In this document: one piece after another, positions 8,901 to 16,679 of the stretch | Layout: each line of letters opens with the position of its first letter | Numbering within the stretch: position 1 is the stretch's first letter | Assembly: GCA_009746045.1 (NCBI GenBank) | Contig: RPFO01000168.1 | Span: 1-33,517 of the forward strand | Length of the DNA stretch: 33,517 bases | Reading direction: 5' to 3' | Source: Mesostigma viride | Taxonomy: Eukaryota > Streptophyta > Mesostigmatophyceae > Mesostigmatales > Mesostigmataceae | Position numbers and translations under genes: made by a program | Notes under the pieces: generated by a model | The model's database searches: none | The model's input: only the letters and a program-made list of their open reading frames with translations | What the model was told of the DNA's origin: nothing

Positions 8901-11377
8901 GTCCGCCTGGGAGATGGCTCCATTCGAGAAGAAGCCACCGTTGCCGCCAGCCATTTGCGGCTTTCTCGTGCTGGACGGGAACCACTTTACCACACTCATC
9001 AAATCGGTGAAATTCGAACTGGTCACCGACAATATGACGGTGGACCAAAGATCTGTGTGGTACCAGGCAATGCTGAATGGTTTCATGAAGGCGGAAAAGC
9101 TCAGGGTCGTTGCGCGGGGAGGGAAGGAGCAGGAGGTCACGAAGACCGTGGCCGCGGCGAAGCTGGAGGAGTGGGCAACTGATTGGACGAATTTCGGGGG
9201 GTGGACGTGCAGATGCTCAAGGGTGAGACCATCCTGCCGACCTGGTGGCAGATCCGTGAACAGAAGGTAAGCCAGGTTGCGACCGCCGGCGTTTCTATAA
9301 GTGGTTTTCTTGTGTTAATTTCAGTATGCCATTAGTTCGGTCAAGATGCGACCGCCGGCGTTTCTATAAGGGGTTTTCATGTTCCACCTTAGCATGCCAT
9401 ATTTTGGTCAAGATGCGACCGCCGGCGTTTCTTTCAGTCGTATTCTTGTTCTCAGTTGAGTTGTGCTTATTTGGGAGGACTGTCGATGTGTCTCTGCGCG
9501 TTGTTGCCCTACGGGGATGCAGGTTACCGAACAAGTCGGCAAGATGATCGAAGTTGTCAGGCAGCTCGGGAACGCCATGAACGCCGAGGACACAGCCCAA
9601 GCCAAGGCAACGTGGGGCTCAGCGCTGGGGGATGTGCACCGGGCCTACCAGGCATATGGACCCGTCAAGAGAGGGAAGGGCGTGTCTCTCCCAACTCCTC
9701 TGTACGGCAAGATCTGGGCGATTGTGAAGCCCTTTTGGCAGAAAGGAGAGCAAGCCAAGGCCGAAGGGGACGGCGCAGGCGACAAGGCAGGAGGGGCTGA
9801 AGAGACGGACAAGTGGGGGCCGGACCAGAAGAACTTCATGCAGCGCTGGCTGTTCTGGTGTGAGGACCCTTTGAAGCCCGCTGTCGACGGCAAGCCGGCG
9901 ATCGCACAGGATATCGCGGCTCGGCAAGACTTCCTTGACACGCGCCCTAAAGACAAGGCGCACGAACTGTCCATTTTCACCGCGCATCGGGAACTTGCGA
10001 GTTTCCAGTACTTCGACAGCCTGATCCAAGCGCCGATCATGTCCTGTGAGGCCCCTCCCAGCAACCTGATAAAAATAATGGAAGTCGCCAAGAATTTGAT
10101 AGAGGCGGCAAAGCAATTCGCCCACATCAAGTTCCTGGAGAACCCCGAGCTGATGGCCGCTTGCAAACAACTAAACGGGACTTTCGACCCCGTATTGGTG
10201 AGGGAGCACGTGTTTGGCGTGAAGCTGAAGGGCACCTTCGCCACGGACCTCGACAAGTTCATCGCCGACTGCCGCCTGACCAGAGACTTTTGGCGGGTGG
10301 TCGTCACGGCCATGAGGGCGATCATTCTCACGCTGAGGGACCTTCCGCCGGCTAAAAGGAAAGTGGTCGACCAGAAGGACTGGAAGTTCCCGAGAGGGCT
10401 GCTCGCTTCCCACCCCCGTCATTTGTATGACGATTTGGGGGTGAAGACCAAACATCTGCTGGGTGTGCCACAGGAGGCGGCGGCGGAGGTCGAGAAGGAG
10501 GTCGAGGAGGCGGCGGAGGAGGGGACTACCAAGGCCAAGAAGGGGTGGAAGGAAAGGTTGGAAGCCTACAGCGATTGGAAGGGGGTGAGGATGGGATCCG
10601 ACTGGATCGCATACAGGACAATGACATGGAAGGAAAACGAAAAAAGAAAGGATCTGGTGGTGACGAAGGTGGTGGACGAGTTGTGCGCGGGGAATTACAA
10701 AATTCCTCGGTCGCTGGAGGACCAGGCGTTTGCTGTGCTGGACCTGGCAGCTGACAGCAACGAGAAGTGGAGGAACCTGCGCAAGTGGGACGCAGACTGC
10801 ATTCCGGAGGAGAGCAACATTCCCAAACCCTCCTCGCATTTGAGCCCGGTCGTGTGGGATGTGGTTGACAAGATGACCAACGCCCTTTTTAGGGGACCCT
10901 GCAGAGTTCTGCTGGTGTTCGGGGAGCCCGCCCATATCCGCCGGTGGAAGCGCCTGGTCCGCCTTATCAAATATTGGCTTGTTGAAGATGGGTGGGAAGG
11001 CCTCAAATACTTTTCCGACGACGATTCTTCGTCTGATGAGGATGATGATTCGGAGAAGGGGGAAGAGGGGGAGGCGGATGAGGATGAGAAGGAGGAGGAT
11101 GAGGAGGAGGAGGATGAGGAGGAGGAGGAGGACGAGGAGGACGAGGAGGACGAGGAGGACGAGGAGGACGAGGAGGAGGATATTGCTGAGGGGCACCCGC
11201 CCGGGATGGGTGAGGGGCAGGCGGAGGGGGAGAAAGGGGATGGGGATGGGGAGATGGGAGGAGGGGGGAGGGGGAGAGGGACGGGGGAGGAGATGGAAGG
11301 GGAGGGAAAAAGCGCAGTCGGGGTGATGGAGGCTTGCGTGATGAGACAATGGGGGGGATGAAGACAACAGGGGGGAG
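5949..11377 (+). CDS. gene A: large multi-exon protein of unknown function
   Basis: Exons read from sequence: 5949-6623, 6745-6801, 6929-7009, 7132-7638, 8081-9266 and 9523 to about 11377. The first five introns have GT-AG ends and are phase 0. ATG 5949 follows GTGTTGCAG. The product (roughly 1450 aa) opens with a Pro/Ala-rich low-complexity region, has a helical charged part in exon 4 (MTRFKEQADAYQLKKLAKWV), a globular part in exons 5-6 and a long Asp/Glu tract. I see no catalytic motif or named domain. Two G runs in exon 5 each require one extra G for the frame to continue, and a TGA at 11359-11361 interrupts exon 6 just before the last donor. Introns 3, 4, 5 and 6 hold GC-dyads. It may be a host gene family or cargo of a mobile element. 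Confidence 0.65.
7065..7085 (+). repeat. GC-dyad in gene A intron 3
   Basis: GTTACG with core CGACGGCCGGCG and CGTTTCT, sense orientation, 55 bases after the donor GTAAGT at 7010 and within the 122-nt intron 7010-7131. Confidence 0.85.
7624..8080 (+). repeat. three tandem ~151-bp units spanning the gene A intron 4 donor
   Basis: Units begin at about 7624, 7776 and 7928. Each contains the last five codons of exon 4 (GTTGAGGGGAATGAG and variants), the donor region GTAAGT-CTACCTCTGTTGTGAGG, a GC-dyad (7696-7716, 7847-7867, 7999-8019) and a T-rich stretch with TTTCCTGATTT. The donor is kept in units 1 and 3 (GTAAGT, GTAAGT) but changed in unit 2 (CCAAGT). The true acceptor is CACTGCAG at 8080. 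The exon edge was therefore duplicated together with the dyad. Confidence 0.85.
8081..9266 (+). CDS. gene A exon 5, two G-run frame breaks
   Basis: Begins YVQAERATHAAILYSISL in phase with exon 4 across the intron. It has a Lys/Gly-rich linker (KGKGKGKE), an acidic DDDDILD patch, and a globular part with several Trp residues. The frame stops at 8722 after G7 (8704-8710); one added G continues it into MKAGYARAMTDEEIDIYLRT. Near the end the frame becomes unlikely (WTCRCSRVRPS) after G6 (9196-9201). One added G gives VDVQMLKGETILPTWWQIRE and finishes exactly in phase 0 at the donor GTAAGC (9267). The restored phase is good evidence that the second break is an error or recent mutation. Confidence 0.65.
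9267..9522 (+). repeat. three tandem ~68-bp GC-dyad units in gene A intron 5
   Basis: Dyads at 9276-9296, 9345-9365 and 9412-9432 have core CGACCGCCGGCG and CGTTTCT; the second and third have GATGCG in place of GTTGCG. Between them lie related T-rich segments with ATGCCAT and GGTCAAGATGCG. The first dyad starts nine bases after the donor. The acceptor is GGGGATGCAG at 9522. Confidence 0.85.
9523..11361 (+). CDS. gene A exon 6: globular domain and long acidic tract
   Basis: Opens VTEQVGKMIEVVRQLGNAMN in phase 0 with exon 5. About 500 residues look globular and helical, with WGPDQKNFMQRWLFWCEDP, a possible hydrophobic core (FWRVVVTAMRAIILTLRDLP) and CRVLLVFGEPAHIRRWKRL. Then comes an Asp/Glu tract of some 60 residues (11011-11180) and a Gly/Glu-rich tail. 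I do not recognise the fold. Acidic tails of this kind are common in histone-binding and nucleolar proteins, but that is only an analogy. The frame meets TGA at 11359-11361 after G7, and then the same frame is open again to 12228. Confidence 0.6.
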   Translation, partial: VTEQVGKMIEVVRQLGNAMNAEDTAQAKATWGSALGDVHRAYQAYGPVKRGKGVSLPTPLYGKIWAIVKPFWQKGEQAKAEGDGAGDKAGGAEETDKWGPDQKNFMQRWLFWCEDPLKPAVDGKPAIAQDIAARQDFLDTRPKDKAHELSIFTAHRELASFQYFDSLIQAPIMSCEAPPSNLIKIMEVAKNLIEAAKQFAHIKFLENPELMAACKQLNGTFDPVLVREHVFGVKLKGTFATDLDKFIADCRLTRDFWRVVVTAMRAIILTLRDLPPAKRKVVDQKDWKFPRGLLASHPRHLYDDLGVKTKHLLGVPQEAAAEVEKEVEEAAEEGTTKAKKGWKERLEAYSDWKGVRMGSDWIAYRTMTWKENEKRKDLVVTKVVDELCAGNYKIPRSLEDQAFAVLDLAADSNEKWRNLRKWDADCIPEESNIPKPSSHLSPVVWDVVDKMTNALFRGPCRVLLVFGEPAHIRRWKRLVRLIKYWLVEDGWEGLKYFSDDDSSSDEDDDSEKGEEGEADEDEKEEDEEEEDEEEEEDEEDEEDEEDEEDEEEDIAEGHPPGMGEGQAEGEKGDGDGEMGGGGRGRGTGEEMEGEGKSAVGVMEACVMRQWGG

Positions 11378-12228
11378 GTAAGCGCCAGCGTGCTGGTGAA
11401 GGAGACTCGAGGCCTGTCGTTGGAAACGCCGGCGGGCGTATCTGTGACGAGGAGGGGGATCGCCAGCGGGAGGGAGGCTCGAGGCCTGTTACTGGAAACG
11501 CCGGCGGGCGTATCTGTGATGAGGAGGGGGATCGCCAGCAGGAAGGAGGCTCGCGGCCTGTTACTGGAAACGCCGGCGGGCGTATCTGTGATGAGGAGGG
11601 GGATCGCCAGCAGGAAGGAGGCTCGCGGCCTGTTACTGGAAACGCCGGCGGGCGTATCTGTGATGAGGATGGGGATCGCCAGCAGGAAGCAGGCTCGCGG
11701 CCTGTTACTGGTAGCGCCGGCGGGCGTTCCCGATTTACGGGAGGCGGTCGTGTCCGACAGATGGGAATGAGGCCTCGTCAGGATTCATGGGGACCCCCGG
11801 TTGAGGGGACCCCCGCCCTCGCCTCGGTTTCTTTGGGTCTGGGTGACGATCCCGTACCGTCGTCAGGAAGGACGGTTGTGATGACTTTGCCCCCCCGCTC
11901 GACGGGGATGGAGCAATGCCCGAACACGATACTGCTGAATGAGGATGACGATCCGGAGCCGTCGGCTGACACGGATTTTGTTGCGAGCACCCCACTGCAG
12001 AAGAGGGTATTGGAGGCTCGTAACGTGGAGGGTCCGCCGACAGTCTCAGGTGGAGGGCCGGCGTTTGCCGGATTGATGCGCCCGACTGAGGTGGTCGATG
12101 TTGAGGCGCCGCCAGGGACATCGACCGCACCGTTGACCGCATTGACGGATATCTTCGATCGACGAAGTCGAAGGATGCCCTTCCACGCTCCAACGGTACA
12201 TTCGGCCGGTAAATTTCATTTTCAATAA
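11378..12228 (+). CDS. open tail after the gene A in-frame TGA: retained intron or alternative last exon
   Basis: Downstream of TGA 11359 the same frame stays open to TAA 12226-12228, which overlaps an AATAAA (12224-12229). It encodes four or five 24-residue repeats (VTGNAGGRICDEEGDRQQEG style), then a Pro/Gly-rich segment (MGMRPRQDSWGPPVEGTPAL, TILLNEDDDPEPSADTD). A donor GTAAGC at 11378 suggests the stretch is normally intron 6, skipped to the acceptor at 12349. Retention with polyadenylation at 12224 would give a second 3' end. I cannot tell which is used. A second frame is also open here to 11770 (ETPAGVSVMRRG repeats), a consequence of the 72-bp period. Confidence 0.35.
11423..11731 (+). 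repeat. five 72-bp tandem repeats with hybrid GC-dyads
   Basis: Copies start at 11423, 11495, 11567, 11639 and (diverged) 11711, exactly 72 bp apart. Each has GAAACG, core CGCCGGCGGGCG, then CGTATCT. The left flank looks like an antisense dyad, the right flank like the sense variants at 5767 and 5880. The surrounding unit matches the sequence straight after the donor at 11378 (AGCGCCAGC ... GGAGACTCGAGGCCTG), so the array grew from the donor-proximal end, as in introns 4 and 5. Confidence 0.85.
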
Positions 12229-12229
12229 A
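12224..12229 (+). terminator. AATAAA overlapping the 12228 stop codon
   Basis: The hexamer overlaps TAA 12226-12228 and is followed by an A/T-rich tract. It would serve an isoform that retains the 11378 intron. Confidence 0.4.
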
Positions 12230-12349
12230 CGAGTTTTATAAGTACCTTAATATATTTCTACATAAGTTTTTTTGCATCAGTCCATGGCTTCATTGATTTC
12301 TCACACGACCCTTCCGTATGCATGTTAATTGGCATCTGTTTACGTGCAG

Positions 12350-13044
12350 GGAAAGGCGAAGAAGAAACTCCAGTTCGGTTTCCCCGTGGATCCGCGTCTG
12401 GGACTGTGTCCGGAGAGGCCTGCCGTGTTGTTGGCCAGGCCGCGGTCGGCGAACCAGTTGCACAACCGGGGGCGGGAGGGGCCTCCCTCCCACCCAACGC
12501 ACCAGCCCACGCACCAGCCTTACCGTGCGGTCAGCCAGAAAAAACGTACGAAGAGTTGATGGCAGAGGCGGCGGCTGCGCAGGGGCAGAAGGCAAAACGT
12601 CGGGGAGGGGGCAGGCGAGGGGCGGGGCAGGAGACGGAGGGTGCCGACGAACCTGCACAGCCGCAGAAGGGTGGTGGTCAGGGCAGAGATGCGACGGCCG
12701 AAAACCGAATCAGGGACGTTCGGCCGGACGTCCGGATGCGCTTTATGGATGGCGCGAAACTGAGTCGCGGAGGTTGGAGTTCGAAATGGGTAGACGAGGT
12801 GTGCATAAACTGGGAGCACAAGTACCCCAAGAAGGAAGATTTTCCGCTCTTTGGCACCCTCCTGGGCAAAGAGAGGGAGAAGGTGGTGATCAGATGGTTT
12901 GATGAAGGGCACGACCTCGGTTGGAGTAATGAGTGCGAGCAAAAGTTTCGTTTCCCTCTGAAGTTCGCTAGAGAACATGTTACTCTCCTGAAGGAAGGCG
13001 CCAGCTGGGACAACATTCCTTCATATCGATCTGGCAAGCGATGA
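12350..13044 (+). CDS. terminal exon block (gene A last exon or separate gene)
   Basis: Begins after the acceptor TTTACGTGCAG (12349). The protein-like frame reads GKGEEETPVRFPRG, an Ala/Pro/Gly-rich stretch, TYEELMAEAAAAQGQKAKRR, then a globular C-terminus (KWVDEVCINWEHKYPKKEDF, FPLKFAREHVTLLKEG) and stop at 13044. It needs one base from the upstream exon, which is the phase left by the unshifted gene A frame at the 11378 donor. Joining the two is therefore consistent, apart from the TGA at 11359. An AATAAA lies near 13268. The amino-acid style resembles gene A exon 1. No known domain. If it is a separate gene, its first exon is not visible. Confidence 0.5.
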
Positions 13045-13303
13045 TGGGCGAGGACTTTGCACGAAATCGCGTTTTGCACGTAATTGCCCACCGTAACGTG
13101 GAGAAATGCAGATGTACATAGTAGTTGGTTCAGTGACCGTGACTTTGGGCAGTTTAGTAGTTGGGGTGACGTGTCTGAATGTATATATGGTGGGGCGCGT
13201 CCAAGGGGGTCCACGCTGATTGAGCACTTGCATGTGTTCTTTCAACATATTCGGACATGTATGAAATGAATAAATTGTTTGGACGATTGCAAATTGATTG
13301 ATT

Positions 13304-13490
13304 GAAGAATGAGATACCATTAATAATTGAAAAATGTAAAACCTCATTGTGAATTTGTACTTCAAACTTTCACATGCATGCCCCAAATTGTGCATTTGTG
13401 CAGGTTTTAATTATGAGAAGTAGCATTTCTCTACAAATATTGAGAAATTTAGGGGCACTTGGGGTTGTTGGCCATGTTCATTCATGATAA
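13304..13490 (-). repeat. dispersed AT-rich repeat, copy 1
   Basis: Reverse-complement related to 29848-30022. Shared phrases include ATCATGAATGAA, AAGTGCCCCTAAATT, GGCATGCATGTGAAAG and AATGGTATCTCATT in the same order. No ORF is present. It lies about 60 bases outside the left terminal inverted repeat of the 13551-22018 region. Confidence 0.75.
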
Positions 13491-13606
13491 AATGGACTTT
13501 TTATGCTGTAACATCATATTCCACTAGTCCAAAACGCTGCTTTCATGACGTCAAAAGTACCAGCAATGGCCCTAGGTTGGAGCAGTAGATGTTGGGGACG
13601 CCCTGC

Positions 13607-13848
13607 AAAGATGTGTGTTTACATGCAATATGAGGCGCCATGGTGGTGTCACCGAGTCACGGTGTCACGGTGTCACGGTGTCACGGTGTCACGTTGTCCA
13701 GGTCATCTAGGGCAACCTTGTCACCATCAAATAGACATATAATCCCCATTACTTAATCACTAAATGTGCAAAGATGTGTGTTTACATGCAATATGAGGCG
13801 CCATGGTGGTGTCACGGTGTCACGGTGTCACGGTGTCACGGTGTCACA
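13607..13848 (+). repeat. left subterminal repeat block with (GTGTCACG)n
   Basis: One and a half copies of a ~180-bp unit: AAAGATGTGTGTTTACATGC, AATATGAGGCGCCATGGTGG, several GTGTCACG octamers, TCCAGGTCATCTAGGGCAAC and TATAATCCCCATTACTTAAT. The right block (21780-21972) has the same unit in the same orientation. Confidence 0.85.
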
Positions 13849-13957
13849 GGTCCTATGAACTTCCCCTTCCTCAAAGACTTTAGTTGAGATGTTAGATGCA
13901 TAGAAATGCAACTTTGAAAAATGAAGTACAAATGGCGTGCTCTAGTACAAATCCATA

Positions 13958-14645
13958 TTAGGCTAGGGCCGTTGCGTTTCCCGGCGTCCGGTGAGACGGT
14001 CGAGAGAGCGCCAGGCCGCCTTGTGCTGGTTGGCGGCCGTGTGGCGATTGATTTCGGCGGCAAGTGTCTCCACCTCCTCCGCATGTGCGGCAGTATATGC
14101 TTGAGTAAGCCGTTCCTGGTACGGGTACAGGTCCTCCCCGCGGCGGCGGGCCTGCGCTATAGCGCCAGCCGGGCGGCAACCACCCGGGCGTCGCACAGGT
14201 AGAGCGGGGCTGGTCGGGCGCGGGGTTGCTCGGGGAGAAGCTTAGAGCCAAGCTCCACCGATCGCATGAACAGTTCGTATAGGGTGGCGTGAGATCTACA
14301 CCGCGATATGCGTCCAGGTACATCAAAGGTTGCGCGTCCACGAAGGCAGACCTGATTGCATCGCGGCGTATCTCATCCGCTGACCACTTCTCCCTGCGCC
14401 CACGGACGGGGCGTAAGCAGGTCCAGTCAGGGCGGGGCCGGGGCGGCGGCGCGCAGGGGCCTGAAGACGTAGGCGCAAGGTTGCGGTGACCATATGCGAT
14501 GATCCGATGCGACACTGGCGGTGGTCAGCGTACGGGCATCGATGACGGAAGAGCGCCAGCGCTTGCGCACAAGTATGTAGTCCAAGCATACACATCGCCG
14601 CCGAGGGAGCATCGAGCCAGCCGCCCTGCGATGGGGCCCACAAAG
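13958..14645 (-). pseudogene. LINE endonuclease C-terminus and linker fragment
   Basis: On the minus strand, split over frames, one reads LDYILVRKRWRSSVIDAR, then TTASVASDHR, then MVTATLRLRLQAPAR. This is the C-terminal part of the apurinic-type endonuclease of non-LTR retrotransposons, ending in the conserved SDH. Further on come EEVETLAAEINRHTAANQHK and AAWRSLDRLTGRRETQR, the usual linker before the reverse transcriptase. No RT follows, at least two frameshifts are present, and the piece is 5'- and 3'-truncated. It belongs to a more GC-rich family than the LINE at 16680-20034 and is not its missing 5' end, since it lies on the wrong side for that. Confidence 0.65.
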
Positions 14646-14877
14646 GTCACTAGTGCATCAGGTGGTTTAGCAAACAACGTATTGGCATGCAGCAGTCAAG
14701 TCCCCCTCAGTGAGCAGTTGCTCAAGTAGAGGGGTGTTGGCATTGCTATCGGTTAGGCGCGGCGCATACATCACTATACTTTTCGTCCGAGGGTGGTAAA
14801 AAGCATCCGAGGCGTAAATTACGAGGTCTTATCTTACTACCTAGATCCGAGGCGTGAGATCCAATTATTATTATTAA

Positions 14878-16566
14878 CCCCTAAATGGTCTGAGATCCTG
14901 CCGATAAATCGGCTGGATCTTCACAATTTTGCAAACCAGATGCCATCCAACCTACCCATATCCAATGGCTGTCCTTGGGGGCCAAGCATGTCCATGAGTT
15001 GCCCTTCGGGTTGGTATATCACAACCTCACATATATGCAGGGTAGGCCATGTTTAACTGCCGTCAAAGTCAGGGGGGTCAAGACGCGCGTTTTCATTTTT
15101 GGTAGAATGTGCATTTTGAATTATGTTATAAGACCTAGGCACCTACCACTGCAGGGATGATAAACAATTAGTTGCTGAACAGTTTGAGCCATTGGGGTCA
15201 TCATTTGGGTGGGTATACCAGCAGTTACACCCAGTACAGCCCATAGGGGTACCGTTGGTAAAAAGCAACCAAGGGAGTAGGGGTGGGCATACTACCTCCT
15301 AATATGGCCACCAACCATGCCAAACAATACATTTCCCTTCCACAATGATGGGGAAACATAACTGCATCATCACACTGCCCTTACATGGCACCTATGTGCA
15401 GGTGCCACCTTGTCCATGCACGTAGGTAACGTGGTACGGACACCCTACGCAAGGCATGCATTCTAGGAGGCAGCCACCAACAAACTAGTGGTGTTGAGCC
15501 TATTTCAGCCTGCCCTAGCAAGGATAAACTAGGCCTAAGCTGCTATAGCTTGCCAGGTGATGGCCAGCACACCTGGTGGCACATGCTGTCAATGGGAAGC
15601 TTTTACTCACCAGTTACGTGCTTGATGATGCCACAGAGACCAGCCAACTGCCTCACACTCATGCAATATGTGTATGGGAAATGTATAACAAACATATATG
15701 GAGGTATTCAAACCCATACAGCTTCTAAAACTTATCACCATCACCCTGTGGCAGGTCAACTGACTGAGGGAAGCATCTAAGAATGGTGTTTTAGAAAGGG
15801 GCCAGGCCAGGGTCAAGAAAGAGCATGAATAGTGCAAAAAGAATGTGCTACACAAGCTAGAACGTATATATAAATGTAAAACATCGATAGGAAAACGATG
15901 CTTAAGCTTTACCAGGCATGGATGGCGTTACCTTGGCCCAGGCGGTGGCCGCAAAATGGCGCATTTCGGCACACCAAAGCTGTGCAGCATGGTCGCTGGA
16001 TTCGGCGATTTCTGGCCACCCTTGCACGTTTACGACTACTATGTATCATAAAAAGTAAAAACAAATCGATATATCCTTTAAAATACGCCGGAAAGGTATT
16101 GCTGTCAACGTTTCTATCGTCCGGCCTGATCGCAGTTTTTTCCAGCAAGAACGCTGCCGACACCTATCAAATGGCATTCCCGCGAACCAAAAATTGGCCT
16201 GTATGATCTTTAGGACGTTTAAAATCAATATCCTAAGTTTGGACAGAAAATTCGAACGCAAACGTAAATGCCATGCGTGGGCGCAAGCCGCCATGGCCAG
16301 GTCGTCGTTTTCCGGAATGCACGTTGTACGTGAAAAAGTACCCTGACCCCTTGTACTTTGACCGGCCAGAACACCTCTATAACTTTGTCAAAAGTATGCA
16401 AACCCTAGTACCATGCTGTGAAGAATTTTATAAACTTTCGATCTTCTCAGCTATACTTTTCCTAATTCTCAATAGATTTCGCGGCATCTGGTCCCCCGAG
16501 AAGGGGCCGATGCATCGGCTGGAACTCGATTTTTGGCGGAAAATCGGCAGCAAGACCATTTAGGGG
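14878..16566. mobile_element. piggyBac-like non-autonomous element flanked by TTAA
   Basis: TTAA at 14874-14877 and 16567-16570 flank inverted ends CCCCTAAATGGTCT, 14 bases perfect, with further similarity (TGCCGAT) inside. TTAA duplication and ends starting CCC are the hallmarks of piggyBac transposons (established). The 1689-bp interior has no transposase-like ORF, only short frames, so it is a non-autonomous copy if the class is right. It contains many short C/A-rich and T-rich stretches but no clear internal repeat. Confidence 0.65.
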
Positions 16567-16661
16567 TTAACGCCGTAATCATTACTACGTAGGATGATTG
16601 GTAGTAATTTTACTAGCCGTAAGTAAGAGTAACGTTACGACTGCACATCTTTGGTAGTACA

Positions 16662-16679
16662 TTACCGACAGAGTAAATT
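16662..16679 (+). repeat. 18-bp direct repeat, left copy, flanking the LINE
   Basis: TTACCGACAGAGTAAATT is repeated exactly at 20035-20052. The two copies bracket the RT-bearing LINE, as a target-site duplication would. Confidence 0.7.

Noticed and set aside
10171-11367. 398-codon antisense frame opposite gene A exon 6, starting with Ser/Pro/Leu-rich sequence
   Set aside because: It is the complement of the Asp/Glu-coding tract and GC-rich codons of a better supported exon. It has no splice or composition signal of its own.
2317-13044. Origin of the plus-strand cluster as a viral integration
   Set aside because: No capsid, polymerase, packaging ATPase or other viral hallmark is seen, and gene A is rich in spliceosomal introns.
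14878-16566. ORFs of 60-100 codons inside the TTAA element
   Set aside because: They have no piggyBac DDD motifs, no codon bias and no homology I recognise, and lengths are as expected by chance.
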